A DNA stretch of 64,000 nucleotides from Marinilabiliales bacterium (GCA_002869385.1 PKTB01000013.1:900-64899); one strand, 5' to 3'; positions 1 through 10,804 are shown, numbered from the stretch's first letter. Notes: generated by a model from the letters alone, not told the origin. Made by a program: numbers and translations.

Positions 1-1060
1 CCGGAACATCGCCTGCACACTCTACATTTATTGGTGCAGGATTAGAAGCTGTTGGTGGAGTTACATCATCTATTGTGATGGTCTGTGTTACATTTGTAAT
101 ATTGCCACAATCATCGGTAACAGAATATGTCCTTGTTATAACTTCTGGACAGGTGTTGCCATCAGAGACATCACTAACAAATGCTACAACTGGGGCTACG
201 GTACAGTTATCCGCTTCGTCGGTTACAACTGTTATATCTGATGCCGGAACATCGCCTGCACACTCTACATTTATTGGTGCAGGATTAGAAGCTGTTGGTG
301 GAGTTACATCATCTATTGTGATGGTCTGTGTTACATTTGTAACATTGCCACAATCATCGGTAACAGAATATGTTCTTGTAATAATCTCAGGACAGGTGTT
401 GCCATCTGAAACATCACTAACAAAAGCTACAACAGGTACTGCTGTACAGTTATCTGCTTCGTCTGTTACAACTGTTATATCTGATGCCGGAACATCGCCT
501 GCACACTCTACATTTATTGGTGCAGGATTAGATGCCGTCGGTGGAGTTACATCATCTATTGTGATGGTTTGAGTAACATTTATTGAGTTACCACAGTCAT
601 CAGTAACAGAATATGTTCTTGTAATTACTTCAGGACAGTTATTACCATCAGAGACATCACTAACAAATGCTACAACAGGGGCTGCTGTACAATTGTCTGC
701 CTCGTCGGTTACAACTGTTATATCTGATGCCGGAACATCGCCTGCACACTCTACATTTATTGGTGCCGGATTAGAGGCTGTAGGTGGGGTTACATCATCT
801 ATTGTTATTGTTTGAGTTACATTGATTGAATTTCCACAGTCATCGGTAACAGAATATGTTCTCGTTATAACTTCAGGACAGGTATTACCATCAGATACGT
901 CTGAAACAAAGGCAACAACAGGGACTGCTGTACAATTGTCTGCCTCATCTGTAACAACTGTTACGTCTGAAGCTGGAACATCGCCTGAACACTCAACATT
1001 TATTGGTGCCGGGTTAGATGCTGTTGGTGGCACAGCATCAATTACTCGAGTAATTGTTTG
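1..1060 (-). repeat. Tandem 243-bp coding repeats (HYR-like domains)
   Basis: The same boundary sequence (CCGGAACATCG on the plus strand) recurs at 1, 244, 487 and 730, with a diverged copy at 973, a strict period of 243 bp or 81 codons. On the minus strand each unit encodes an HYR-like Ig module with the landmarks PINVECAGDVPAS, DEADNC, SDVSDGNTCPEV and TYSVTDDCGN. Copies are nearly identical at DNA level, so the array probably varies in length between strains and is a likely misassembly point. The array continues past the left edge. Confidence 0.9.
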
Positions 1061-4000
1061 ATCACAATCTGCAGTACAATAACCATTATCTACTGTATAT
1101 GTTCTTGTTGTAACAGTACTACATCCATTAACAGTAACATCTACATGTGAAATAGAAGTAGCATTGGTATATGTCCCACCCAAAGCTGTAAATTCAGCTA
1201 ATGTTGTTGCAGCAGCAGGTAATGGATCATTACAAGTCGCTAAATTAATATCAGGAGGACATGTTATAGTCGGACAACAGTTGTTTACCGTAATATCCAT
1301 TGTTGTTACATTTGCACATTGACCAGCATCAGGTGTAAAAGTATATGTAGTAACTCCTACAGCAGCTGTTGATATTACAGCAGGTAACCATGTGCCGGTA
1401 ATCCCATTTGTTGATGTTCCATGTAAAGCATCATGTACATCTCCATTACAATAAGGGCCTAATTGAGTAAATGTTGGTGTTACAATTGGATTTATGGTAA
1501 ATTCGTATGTGCTTAGTAAAGTGTATGTATCACCGACATCAATAGAACCACTTCCATTTGAATCACAATATGCATATGCACTAACTGATTGAACTATCGG
1601 AGCACCTCCACCATTTATTCCATTGGGTAGTACTCCATCAGGTAAAGTTGTACCAGCAACTGGAGTCACACATGAATAAACAATACAAGCAGGATTTACA
1701 GATTCAACAGATGTCTGCCATGCGGCAAGACCAAATGCATCACCTGAGCAAATAGTTTCAGCTACATCAGCAACTACAGTAGTAGCACAGCAAGGTTTAA
1801 CAACATTTGAAATATAAGAACATGTTATTGGTGTTTGAGCTAGCTCAGTAAAAGTTACATCTATTGATAAATCAAAAAAGTCAGCCGTCCACTCTCCACT
1901 ATTATTAGTTAGAGAAGCACAAGTTACTCCAGGTAAAAATGTTGTATTAACGCCTCCAAAAGCAAATGTATTAGGGTAAACATAGACCTCTACCAAACTG
2001 TTTTGGTCATAACCAGGCATATCTGCGAGTGTAAAAGATAAACTAGCTGTAGTACCTGCAAAAGAGCCATCGTATATTTGCACACCATCAACAAAAATAG
2101 TAACCCAGAAGCTAACATCACCTAGGGGACCATCCTGATGTTCCATGCAATAACCGCTCAAATCAAAAGTTAGGTCAACTGAAGTTGCTACACCTCCTAT
2201 TCCGTTTGGTGGAATTGTTAAATAAGCTGAATTATTTGTCCCTCCATAAGGTGAGTTTGTTGCTATAACACTTGATGCTCCAGATGTTAAGGTATATTCA
2301 ATTGGAGCGCTAGGTCCGGCAGTACTACAACAATCAGGTCCACCACTTATACCATTGTATTGCAATGTAAATACTTCAGGGTCGTTTGCCTGACACTCAT
2401 CACCAACTGGGTCAGTTGGGTCTGGACTAATATTAAATACTGTTCCCAAATCTCCTGCATCACAATCTCCTGGCCATGTTGTATTCCACTGACAACTAAC
2501 TGGATCAAAAGTTATTTCAACAATATCAGTCAAGTCTGTAGGAGTATTTGGATAAACAGTTAATGCATAAAGCCCACTCCTAATTAGAGAATTATCAAAA
2601 TCACATCTTATTTCCCAAGGTAAAAACACAACTGATGTTGAACAAAAATTCAAATTACTTAATGTAATAGGAGTTCTAAAATCCCTACAGTTATTTATTG
2701 ACTGAGAAACATCCCCTGTAGGTGTAGTTATTGTAATAGTTGCAGATGAAATAGTAACAGTTGGAATAAACATTATATGTGCTTCAGATCCAAAATTACC
2801 TGTTATTTGTGAAACAATTTCAACTCCATCTTGCTCAATAACTATATAACCGGGGGTTCCAATTGCATCAAATCCATCTCCATAGGAATCAAATACAGTT
2901 AAAGTAAACGCAAAACCTTCAACTAATGGGTCAATTGGGCCAACAGAGGTAAAAATAGCTTCGTAATTAGCTGTTCCGGGACCACCGGATGCAATTACAT
3001 TACTGGTTAGATTACTAGTAACTTCCCATGTAATTTCCCCTGCCCAATATCCATAATTACCGACAACGTCGAAATAAATTAAACCATTACATGTTGTATT
3101 TAAAACTTCAAAATAATATTCTTGCCCTGAACATGTCTCATTTGGACTAGTAACTGCTCTACTATAACCTGGACAAGAGGCTACCATTGTTGGATCATCC
3201 CAAACACAAATTCCAAAGTCACCGCTTTCGTCACCATTCTCATCCCAAACTCTTATCCACACTGTAGCACCAGGAGTTTGTCCAGTTAAGATTACCTCAG
3301 CCATATCTCCATTATCACTTAGGTCAGCATCACAACCAGCAAGAGTAAGAGTATTACAGTCGGAGCCTGTATATGCAGCAACAGCCATATCTGTTAATGC
3401 TTCTGCTGTAATTCCAAAGTCTGTATCAATAATTAAATTTCCACTTGCAGGAATTGTAGCTGAGAACCATACATCTTCACCATTATAATTTCCACAACCA
3501 GGATCTGCCAAACCTGAATCTGTTGCACAATAATTATCATAGTAAGATGTTATACAAGCACCGTTAACTGCCAAACCAATTGCACTACAAGGATCATCAT
3601 TGACAGCCCCTGTTACATTAACATTGACAATTTCGTTAAAAGTACAGCCATAATCATCTGTTACCGAATAAGTAAATGCATAATTTCCTGTTGAAGAAGG
3701 AACAGCTTCACCAGGATTGTTGGTGTCTGTTACGTCTGTTCCACTCCATGAATCTGAAACAACTGTTGGAGTAAATGTCCATGGAGTAGTCAAACTAGCA
3801 TCGAAAGTAATATTCCACTCAAAGATGTAACCATTATCAAGTAAAAAATTATCAATTGCATAAACTGACCATAGGCCATTTAACGGACACCCTATAAGAT
3901 TATTCCAATCGCCATAAGCTTCATATGAACCGTGATTAACCTGATCGAATGGACCTGCGCTATAATAACCTAATCCATCTGTATAATTTGAAACTGATGT

Positions 4001-6031
4001 TTGATTTCCTGCATCGCTTATAAAGCCATCTGTTGATGCAGGTGACCAACAATATTCGTAACCAGTGCCAACACCTGCTGGGTTAGTATCATCAATAGGA
4101 AGCCCCTCAGCAATTGGCTCACCAAGTACTGCTCCTTCAGAAGCATCGTGCTGAACAAGTCGAATTGTACTACCATCTGGACACTCAAGTACAAGATCCA
4201 AATCTCCCATAAATGAATGCTCCATAGTGATACAAATAGAAGCTATATCATTGACACTTGTCATAGTTGCTCCAGAACTAAACATGTCCAGATAAACAGA
4301 AGATGAATATGTTGAACCAAGCCCATCTGCCAATTCATCTGTGCTAACATATGAACCTCCTGCAGTTGAGCTTTCTGTAGCTGCATTATGAGTTCCTTGG
4401 AGAGTTATTGGTTCTCCAACACAACCCACAGAGGGTGTTGCTGTCACACTAGGTGGATTTGGGATTCTAACTCTGATTGGAATATCAAAATCACTGATAC
4501 ATCCATTTACATCAGTAATTACTAAACCAACATCGTAAGCTCCACCTGCAGTAAAAGTATAGTTTACATTTTGTCCGGTCATTACTGTACCATCACCAAA
4601 ATACCAGGTAAATGTCGATGTTGCATCAGATTGTGCATAATATAATCCGTTCTGAGGATATGACCCGGTTGCTGAAAAGTCAATTGCATCTCCAATACAA
4701 ACATCTACATAATCAAATAATCCAATTGTTGTATAAGCAGGATTTGTAGTATAAGTATTAAGATCAACTGTTTGACAAGGGTCGGCACATGCAATATCAA
4801 TATCCCAACCTCCAGCTTCAATTGCAGTATTTGAATCAAAAACAAATGTTAAACAACCTGTAGAATTTGAGGTTGAAGCCGTTACAGTAGCAGGAGGAGG
4901 ATAACCATTATTAAAACCTCCCAACAACGGATAGTCTGTTCCTGGACCGTCATAAACATAAAGAACGTCGTAATCAACGACACTAAAATAATCAATATCA
5001 AGACTATTAAATGTTGCTTCAATTCTATTCCCTGCAACATCAGGACAATATGTTACTGCATAAAGTTCACTCGCTGTGTAATCACCGCCTGCACCTCCTG
5101 TATCGTAAAAAGTATCAGAACAAGTATTAACATATGAATGATCTGCCCAAACACAAAGATCAAAAGTCCCCAGCTGTGCATTTCCATACGACCAAAATCG
5201 TATCCAGATAGTGTCTCCTGGAAACAATCCGCTATATGTAACAGTTGATGGCATTAAACCATCACCATCATCATAACAATTTACAAGTTCAATATTGTCG
5301 CAGTCACTTCCACGATAGATGGCCATACCACCATCTGTAATAGTATTTGCATCAAAATCAATTACCATATACCCTGCATCGGGGACTTCAGCTGCAAACC
5401 ATACATCATTACCGTTATAATTCGCACAACCAGGATCTGCCACACCTGAATTTCCACCACACAAATTTGAGAAAGTTTGCATTGTACATGAAGTTCCAAC
5501 GGCAATTTCAGTAGCCGTACAAGGTGTTCCATTTGTTGCACCTCCGGCTAATGGAGCAAATGAAATATCCCAGGAATTAAGTGTCCCAGAAGTAGGATTA
5601 GCTGCATCAATTATTCTTAAAGTCCAATTCCCGTCTGCATTTTGTCCATCACTAAAATCTAATAGACTACCTTCTGGTAAATAATTACCTGTTGCAAATG
5701 GCGCAGCTGCTGCAGTTATTGCAGTACTAGCTGTTACGGTAAAGCAAATACAGTTATCATAAGCACTAGTGTTACCTCCATTCCCAGTAGAAATCTCAAC
5801 ATTTGTCCCAGTAGGCGAAATTAAATATATATCTAACTGACTAGATCTAGCGTGGGTAATATCCAAACATAAAGTAATATCATAACATGTTAAATTCCCA
5901 ACTCCTGTAACACTAGCAGTAAAATCATTCGTAGTTAAATTATTAACAGCACCTGTAGTACCTCCAAATGTTTGAGCAAATATTCCCAAACTTAAAACTA
6001 ACCCAACAAATAATGTAAAAATCCTTTTCAT
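1..6031 (-). CDS. Giant secreted multidomain repeat protein, 3' end beyond the window
   Basis: The frame is open from an ATG at 6031 to the left edge, giving about 2010 residues without the C-terminus; I checked frame continuity at several points (near 5000, 4480, 3650, 2340 and 1-1060). Residues 1-21 are a signal peptide. A proprotein-convertase P-domain follows (about 22-165), then a domain with the motif ADPGCANYNGNDVWF (about 175-300), a CUB-like domain (about 305-415), a PKD-like domain with WYFGDG (about 430-515), a second P-domain-like region, a second copy of the ADPGC domain (about 810-950, ADPGCGNYNGEDVWF), and finally HYR-like Ig repeats of 81 residues. The Cys-rich, Thr/Asn-rich make-up is typical of giant T9SS adhesins of Bacteroidota, so a sorting domain is expected off the edge, but that is inference. 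It stands alone with its own promoter. Confidence 0.85.
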   Translation of the reverse strand, partial: MKRIFTLFVGLVLSLGIFAQTFGGTTGAVNNLTTNDFTASVTGVGNLTCYDITLCLDITHARSSQLDIYLISPTGTNVEISTGNGGNTSAYDNCICFTVTASTAITAAAAPFATGNYLPEGSLLDFSDGQNADGNWTLRIIDAANPTSGTLNSWDISFAPLAGGATNGTPCTATEIAVGTSCTMQTFSNLCGGNSGVADPGCANYNGNDVWFAAEVPDAGYMVIDFDANTITDGGMAIYRGSDCDNIELVNCYDDGDGLMPSTVTYSGLFPGDTIWIRFWSYGNAQLGTFDLCVWADHSYVNTCSDTFYDTGGAGGDYTASELYAVTYCPDVAGNRIEATFNSLDIDYFSVVDYDVLYVYDGPGTDYPLLGGFNNGYPPPATVTASTSNSTGCLTFVFDSNTAIEAGGWDIDIACADPCQTVDLNTYTTNPAYTTIGLFDYVDVCIGDAIDFSATGSYPQNGLYYAQSDATSTFTWYFGDGTVMTGQNVNYTFTAGGAYDVGLVITDVNGCISDFDIPIRVRIPNPPSVTATPSVGCVGEPITLQGTHNAATESSTAGGSYVSTDELADGLGSTYSSSVYLDMFSSGATMTSVNDIASICITMEHSFMGDLDLVLECPDGSTIRLVQHDASEGAVLGEPIAEGLPIDDTNPAGVGTGYEYCWSPASTDGFISDAGNQTSVSNYTDGLGYYSAGPFDQVNHGSYEAYGDWNNLIGCPLNGLWSVYAIDNFLLDNGYIFEWNITFDASLTTPWTFTPTVVSDSWSGTDVTDTNNPGEAVPSSTGNYAFTYSVTDDYGCTFNEIVNVNVTGAVNDDPCSAIGLAVNGACITSYYDNYCATDSGLADPGCGNYNGEDVWFSATIPASGNLIIDTDFGITAEALTDMAVAAYTGSDCNTLTLAGCDADLSDNGDMAEVILTGQTPGATVWIRVWDENGDESGDFGICVWDDPTMVASCPGYSRAVTSPNETCSGQEYYFEVLNTTCNGLIYFDVVGNYGYWAGEITWEVTSNLTSNVIASGGPGTANYEAIFTSVGPIDPLVEGFAFTLTVFDSYGDGFDAIGTPGYIVIEQDGVEIVSQITGNFGSEAHIMFIPTVTISSATITITTPTGDVSQSINNCRDFRTPITLSNLNFCSTSVVFLPWEIRCDFDNSLIRSGLYALTVYPNTPTDLTDIVEITFDPVSCQWNTTWPGDCDAGDLGTVFNISPDPTDPVGDECQANDPEVFTLQYNGISGGPDCCSTAGPSAPIEYTLTSGASSVIATNSPYGGTNNSAYLTIPPNGIGGVATSVDLTFDLSGYCMEHQDGPLGDVSFWVTIFVDGVQIYDGSFAGTTASLSFTLADMPGYDQNSLVEVYVYPNTFAFGGVNTTFLPGVTCASLTNNSGEWTADFFDLSIDVTFTELAQTPITCSYISNVVKPCCATTVVADVAETICSGDAFGLAAWQTSVESVNPACIVYSCVTPVAGTTLPDGVLPNGINGGGAPIVQSVSAYAYCDSNGSGSIDVGDTYTLLSTYEFTINPIVTPTFTQLGPYCNGDVHDALHGTSTNGITGTWLPAVISTAAVGVTTYTFTPDAGQCANVTTMDITVNNCCPTITCPPDINLATCNDPLPAAATTLAEFTALGGTYTNATSISHVDVTVNGCSTVTTRTYTVDNGYCTADCDQTITRVIDAVPPTASNPAPINVECSGDVPASDVTVVTDEADNCTAVPVVAFVSDVSDGNTCPEVITRTYSVTDDCGNSINVTQTITIDDVTPPTASNPAPINVECAGDVPASDITVVTDEADNCTAAPVVAFVSDVSDGNNCPEVITRTYSVTDDCGNSINVTQTITIDDVTPPTASNPAPINVECAGDVPASDITVVTDEADNCTAVPVVAFVSDVSDGNTCPEIITRTYSVTDDCGNVTNVTQTITIDDVTPPTASNPAPINVECAGDVPASDITVVTDEADNCTVAPVVAFVSDVSDGNTCPEVITRTYSVTDDCGNITNVTQTITIDDVTPPTASNPAPINVECAGDVP

Positions 6032-6442
6032 AGGCATATAATGATTTATCAGCAAAAACTAATCTGCTGAAAAATAAATTAATTCTTTTAATAATTTAAT
6101 TTCAACTCTTTCTAACACAATGGTTTCCAACAACTTAAAACAAAGCTACACTCCAAATAATTGTATAAATAAGCTTTCTCTGTAATACTCAAAATTTCTA
6201 ATCCAATAATGTATACGTGAAAACACTAAAAAGGCTGCGTTTTTTATATTGTTTTTTTACCTATAATATTAAAAACATAAGAACTTGCAAAATCCTTATA
6301 AAAACAACAGTTTATGACTAACTAAATTTTAAACAAAACTGTTTTTTAAATAATATAAAATCCACAAATAACACCCTAAATAAAAAGATCAATTTTTTAA
6401 ATAATAGTATTGAAATACTTATTTAGAATAATCTGCAAAAAA
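6032..6442. other. 411-bp AT-rich intergenic region
   Basis: This gap separates the start of the giant gene from the end of the MBOAT gene, both on the minus strand. It holds the putative minus-strand promoter at 6141-6148 and, in the resulting leader, a small hairpin with 6-bp arms (6049-6054 and 6065-6070). I see no ORF, RNA gene or clear terminator in the rest. Confidence 0.5.
6141..6148 (-). promoter_or_regulatory. Putative Bacteroidota -7 element for the giant gene
   Basis: The minus strand reads TAGCTTTG, matching the TAnnTTTG consensus of the phylum's primary sigma factor. It lies 110 bp upstream of the ATG. The -33 TTTG element is not clear at the expected spacing. Confidence 0.4.
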
Positions 6443-8101
6443 CTAAAACTGAAAATAAATGAATGCAACCATATCAGAACAAATGGATTGGTAAATAACG
6501 AATATAATCACCGCAGAAATCAAAGCTTGTGACCAATGTGGTAGATCTATGAATTTATCGCGCCATTTATCCTTAAAATTATAGCTTAACCAATGTGTTA
6601 TAAATCCAAATATCATCATTAACCAAACCTTATAATATCCTTGAATAATTTGTGGTATCAATTGTGGTGTAAATTCTGTTCCGATTCTATGCAACATAGT
6701 TGTTGCAGTATCATAGTCAGGAGCTCTAAAAAACACTCTGGTAAATGTAATAAATCCAAAGGTGATCATGATTTTCCACACTGTGGCAATCGTATTATTA
6801 TATTTTTCCCACGGGCTGATTTTTCTCCAATATTTGTATGTTACAACACCTAAGCCATTTAAACCTCCCCAAATCAAAAAATTCCAGCTGGAGCCATGCC
6901 ATAAACCACCAAACAACATGGTAATCATAACATTTATATTTCTAACAACTCCCTTTTTTGCAGCAGTAGAGACTTTCATTAGTAATAAAATAAATGCTAC
7001 TGCAATTACTATCCCAATACTTACCCAAAGATTACCTGCCAACAACATAACAACAATCAAAATAAATGCAAAATTTATATATGTTCCTGCTGTTGCATTT
7101 CTATTTCCACCCAAAGTAATATATAAATAATCTTTTAGCCATGATGATAATGAAATATGCCACCTTGACCAAAAATCACCACAGTTTTTTGCTTTATATG
7201 GTGAATTAAAATTTTGATTTAGTTTAAATCCCATCAATAGTGCTACACAAATTGCTATATCGGTATATCCGGAAAAATCAACATAAACCTGTAAAGAATA
7301 GCCAATCATTGCCATTAGACTTTCAAAACCGGTGTACATATCTGGATTTGCAAAAACCCTATCGACAAAATTAACTGCGATATAATCACCTATCATGATC
7401 TTTTTTATAAGCCCTTTAAGTACCATAAAAAGAGCTAATCCAAACTCGTATCGTGTTAATTTAAATTTCTGATAAATTTGAGGGATAAAATCTTTTGCTC
7501 TAACAATCGGTCCGGCAACCAATTGTGTAAAAAATGATACATAAAATCCAAAGTCAATAATATTCTTTACCGGTTTTAACTCGCGCCTGTATATATCAAG
7601 CGTATATGACATTGTCTGGAAAGTAAAAAATGATATTCCAACAGGTAAAAATATTTTTGCAGTATCGAAATGTGTTCCGGTTAATAAGTTTGAAAACTCT
7701 GCCAAATAATTATACGCGACTAAATTGGTCCCAAACATATCGTTTATTGCAGAAGTAAAAAAGAATGAATACTTAAAATACGCAAGCACAAATAAGTTTA
7801 CAAAAATGCTAAGTGCTAGTTGAAATTTTCTTACAACCGAACTTTCTGTATTGTATAACCACCAACCAATAAAGTAGTCGACAAGTGTACTAAAAATGAT
7901 TAGAAAAAAGAAAAACCCACTTGATTTATAGTAAAAAAATAAGCTGAAAATTAATAGATAAAGAGATCTCCCTACGCGTTTATTTGATAAAAATGAATAC
8001 CCAATAAGAACAACAGCAAAGAATCCCCAGAAGAAAAATCTTGTAAAGATTAATGGAGATTGCTCATTATAGGTAAATATGTCCTTAATAAAATCTATCA
8101 T
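6443..8101 (-). CDS. MBOAT family O-acyltransferase (AlgI/DltB/PatA-like)
   Basis: A 552-residue polytopic membrane protein of the membrane-bound O-acyltransferase family. Hydrophobic segments run almost end to end. The family hallmarks are visible: the DFWSRWHISLSSWLKDY block with His315, and the catalytic His402 in LFGGLWHGSSWNF. Such proteins move acyl groups, usually acetyl, across the inner membrane to an extracytoplasmic partner. The gene is the last of a minus-strand operon and overlaps the upstream SGNH hydrolase gene by 4 bp (ATGA-type coupling). The MBOAT plus SGNH pairing matches alginate (AlgI/AlgJ/AlgX) and peptidoglycan (PatA/PatB) O-acetylation. The LysM protein at the head of the operon favours a cell-wall substrate here, but the acceptor cannot be read from the sequence. 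Confidence 0.9.
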   Translation of the reverse strand: MIDFIKDIFTYNEQSPLIFTRFFFWGFFAVVLIGYSFLSNKRVGRSLYLLIFSLFFYYKSSGFFFFLIIFSTLVDYFIGWWLYNTESSVVRKFQLALSIFVNLFVLAYFKYSFFFTSAINDMFGTNLVAYNYLAEFSNLLTGTHFDTAKIFLPVGISFFTFQTMSYTLDIYRRELKPVKNIIDFGFYVSFFTQLVAGPIVRAKDFIPQIYQKFKLTRYEFGLALFMVLKGLIKKIMIGDYIAVNFVDRVFANPDMYTGFESLMAMIGYSLQVYVDFSGYTDIAICVALLMGFKLNQNFNSPYKAKNCGDFWSRWHISLSSWLKDYLYITLGGNRNATAGTYINFAFILIVVMLLAGNLWVSIGIVIAVAFILLLMKVSTAAKKGVVRNINVMITMLFGGLWHGSSWNFLIWGGLNGLGVVTYKYWRKISPWEKYNNTIATVWKIMITFGFITFTRVFFRAPDYDTATTMLHRIGTEFTPQLIPQIIQGYYKVWLMMIFGFITHWLSYNFKDKWRDKFIDLPHWSQALISAVIIFVIYQSICSDMVAFIYFQF

Positions 8102-9354
8102 TTTGATTTTTCTCTTAGATGATCTTCATAATCTTTCATTATCGCATCAAATAACAAGCCTGCTAAGATTTTATATCCTGCACGAGTAAAATGTATCCTG
8201 TCTTTATTTGCAATATTATCATTTCTCCAGTAATTAATTGACTTACACCCTCCCATTACTCTAAACATATTCCAAACACATGCATTATAATCCTTTGCTA
8301 AATCAACCATTGAATTATAGACATCATTGTAATGTGGATTTACACCTCCACGATAATAATAAAAGTCATTATTTGTAGTGAAAATTATTGCACAATCAGG
8401 ATTTACCATTAACATTTTATCGGCAAGCTTTTTATAATTATTTATATAAGCAAGTTTTGAGAAATTTTTTCCTGCAGCATCATTAACTCCAATAGAAAAT
8501 ATTACAAGATCAGGTTTTATAGCTTTTAAATGTGTATCAAAATAGTCTGCTTTCAAATATGAGAATGTCGCAGCTCCATTAATACCAACTCCAGAATATT
8601 TAATGCCCGGATTTGAGTTCTCAAGTAATGCACCATAAAACAAAAATTCTCCTTCTACAGTATCAACCCGGGTGATTCTCAAATCAAATGTGTCAATAGT
8701 TTCAGTTAAATAAAATTCTGTTGCCCTAAGTTCACGATTTACTAAAAATGTATCGATTAGTTCTTCCTGAGCTAAACTTATTTGATAAATTGTATCATCA
8801 ATATTATGAAAGACTGTAATTTTATCAAATCTCCTACTATTGATGTTCGCAACTGGATTAAAAAGAACTCGAATCTGTGCAAGACTATCAGTAGTTTTAG
8901 CAGTAATACCAATTAAACCAATAGTGTCGACAGGTTCTCTGTCTGTTACCTTTGAAATTTCCCACTCACCTTCGTAATCAGATCTGTAATAATATGGGTG
9001 ATTTGTTTTTGCAATACTAAATGGGAATACCAGTCCGGGAGCTCCTTCTGTATCAGGAATAATACTTTCAAATTGTTTTCTTAATGAATAAGACCAAATT
9101 CCGGCCTGTATGTGTGAACCTCCAAAGTGCAAAATTGATATCTGTCCCTCACCCTGAAAATACAGTTTGTCAAGTTTATCAAAGAACTTATCTAAATTCG
9201 GGCTATCATCGAACTGCTCAAGGTAGCACGAATCATGCTGAATATAAAGATATTCCTTTTTGGAATAAGGTAGTCTGCCTGATTGAGCAAACAAGCTGCC
9301 GGCAACTAGAGACACAGCAAAAAATATCAATATAAACCTATTCAACTTCTTCAA
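8098..9354 (-). CDS. Periplasmic SGNH/GDSL hydrolase-like acyltransferase partner 1
   Basis: A 418-residue exported protein with a signal peptide (residues 1-23, ending LFAQ). SGNH signatures are in order: block I HFGGSHIQ with nucleophile Ser80, block III SIGVND, and the C-terminal DRIHF with Asp385 and His388. The long insertion between block I and block III is a beta-rich region seen in the O-acetyltransferase branch rather than in simple esterases. It overlaps the upstream SGNH gene by 17 bp and the downstream MBOAT gene by 4 bp, so the three are almost certainly co-translated. The probable role is to receive acyl groups exported by the MBOAT protein and place them on, or remove them from, an envelope glycan. 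The direction of the reaction is not determinable from sequence. Confidence 0.85.
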   Translation of the reverse strand: MKKLNRFILIFFAVSLVAGSLFAQSGRLPYSKKEYLYIQHDSCYLEQFDDSPNLDKFFDKLDKLYFQGEGQISILHFGGSHIQAGIWSYSLRKQFESIIPDTEGAPGLVFPFSIAKTNHPYYYRSDYEGEWEISKVTDREPVDTIGLIGITAKTTDSLAQIRVLFNPVANINSRRFDKITVFHNIDDTIYQISLAQEELIDTFLVNRELRATEFYLTETIDTFDLRITRVDTVEGEFLFYGALLENSNPGIKYSGVGINGAATFSYLKADYFDTHLKAIKPDLVIFSIGVNDAAGKNFSKLAYINNYKKLADKMLMVNPDCAIIFTTNNDFYYYRGGVNPHYNDVYNSMVDLAKDYNACVWNMFRVMGGCKSINYWRNDNIANKDRIHFTRAGYKILAGLLFDAIMKDYEDHLREKSK

Positions 9355-10804
9355 CTTTCTCGTTTTTAATTCTTTCTGTATAACTGGTTACCTCAAGTAT
9401 AAAAGCATTATAAAACATATTCGAAATAATACTGGTTCCATAAGGAGTAAAATGTGTATAATCCGTCCCTGCTAACGGAGGATCAGCATTCACCCAAGCA
9501 TTCATAGAATTATATCCACCCATTGCCTTATACATATCCCAATAAACTCCTCCAGCTTTATGAGTTGCTTTCTTTATCTCTTCAATAATATTTTCAAGAT
9601 TTGGATAAGTTTCAAATTCATCCTTAACTTTAACAGACATATCACTTGGTCCAATTACAATGATATTTACTTCAGGCACAGCACTTTTCAAATATGCTAA
9701 CTGATAATAAAAGTAATTGCCAAATTGTTCTGCAGCCTTTTTATCTTCGATATAAGGTACCGAGTTACCTCCAAATTGCAATATAAACAAATCTGTTCCT
9801 AGATAAGCAAATGACTCCGAAAGCAGCTTTCCATCTGTTGTAGTAAATACTGTTCCGCTACTACCTCTTAATGCAATATTATCAATATAAACACCTGTCT
9901 GGTCTTCGAATGAAATCGCATAAAAATCAGGACTATCATACCCTTCAAACTCAAATTTTACATTTTCTATATAATCATTACTTGTATATTTAAATACAAA
10001 CAAGCTATCTCCGGCTTGCAAGGAGTCTGTAACAAGCACAACATCATCAGATGAAATTGTTATTTTTGATTTTGCTTTTGCATTTCCATAATACACGTAT
10101 ATTTCTTTAAATTTACGTGTATTTCCATAACCTATATCAGATTTTGTGAAACTCAACCATCCCGAATATGCTGACTCAGGTTGTGTCCAACTCGAGTCTG
10201 TTAATGGAGCAAATCTATTAAAAGCAATCATAGGACCATATTTCTCATGACCCATACTTTGATCTATAGCACCAAATCCTGTATATCGATACCAGTTTCC
10301 GCTATCTTCCTGCTTAATACTAAATTGAGAATAAACAGCTACCGTAGAACATAATCCCATTCCAAACCCTCCATATCTTCCCTGCACTTTATTCCTAACA
10401 AAGGCAGTAATACGATCTCCCTCAATTTGACTGTCACCATAATGCATAATTCTCACCTTTTGCTCCTCATCTAAATTCGTCAGTTTCGCAAAAAAGTCAT
10501 CGAGTGCTTCAGGCTTATCTTCGGGATATTCCATTGTAGTAACAAGTTTCTTTATTTCCTCAAGATCTATTTCCTTTGTTGTGTCATCTAGTGGCACCAA
10601 CGAATCAATATTCACCTGATTTTTAACAATAGAATCAGTATTAACCACGGGAGAATCATCCTCGAGAAACATCTCCTCAAATGTTGGGAAATACAAAACC
10701 CACTCATCATTCAGGCGAATACCATCTTTAGGAAAAATAAACATGATTATTCCTAATATGCCTATTACACCTAGAACAAAATATAGAACATGTTTTGCTT
10801 TCAT
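9338..10804 (-). CDS. Membrane-anchored SGNH/GDSL hydrolase-like protein 2
   Basis: A 488-residue protein with one N-terminal membrane segment (about residues 5-24) and no clear cleavage site, so it is likely anchored facing the periplasm. An acidic linker of about 80 residues follows. The SGNH domain starts with MHYGDSQIEGD (nucleophile Ser125), contains QFGGNS as block III, and ends with DYTHF (Asp448, His451). It is a distant paralogue of the next gene in the operon, and the pair may split transferase and specificity roles as AlgJ and AlgX do. It overlaps the LysM reading frame by 4 bp upstream. Confidence 0.85.
   Translation of the reverse strand: MKAKHVLYFVLGVIGILGIIMFIFPKDGIRLNDEWVLYFPTFEEMFLEDDSPVVNTDSIVKNQVNIDSLVPLDDTTKEIDLEEIKKLVTTMEYPEDKPEALDDFFAKLTNLDEEQKVRIMHYGDSQIEGDRITAFVRNKVQGRYGGFGMGLCSTVAVYSQFSIKQEDSGNWYRYTGFGAIDQSMGHEKYGPMIAFNRFAPLTDSSWTQPESAYSGWLSFTKSDIGYGNTRKFKEIYVYYGNAKAKSKITISSDDVVLVTDSLQAGDSLFVFKYTSNDYIENVKFEFEGYDSPDFYAISFEDQTGVYIDNIALRGSSGTVFTTTDGKLLSESFAYLGTDLFILQFGGNSVPYIEDKKAAEQFGNYFYYQLAYLKSAVPEVNIIVIGPSDMSVKVKDEFETYPNLENIIEEIKKATHKAGGVYWDMYKAMGGYNSMNAWVNADPPLAGTDYTHFTPYGTSIISNMFYNAFILEVTSYTERIKNEKVEEVE

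Noticed and set aside
75-1061. Plus-strand frames of 165 and 79 codons in the HYR repeat region
   Set aside because: They are antisense shadows of the minus-strand repeat protein; they repeat with the same 243-bp period and have no start signals of their own.
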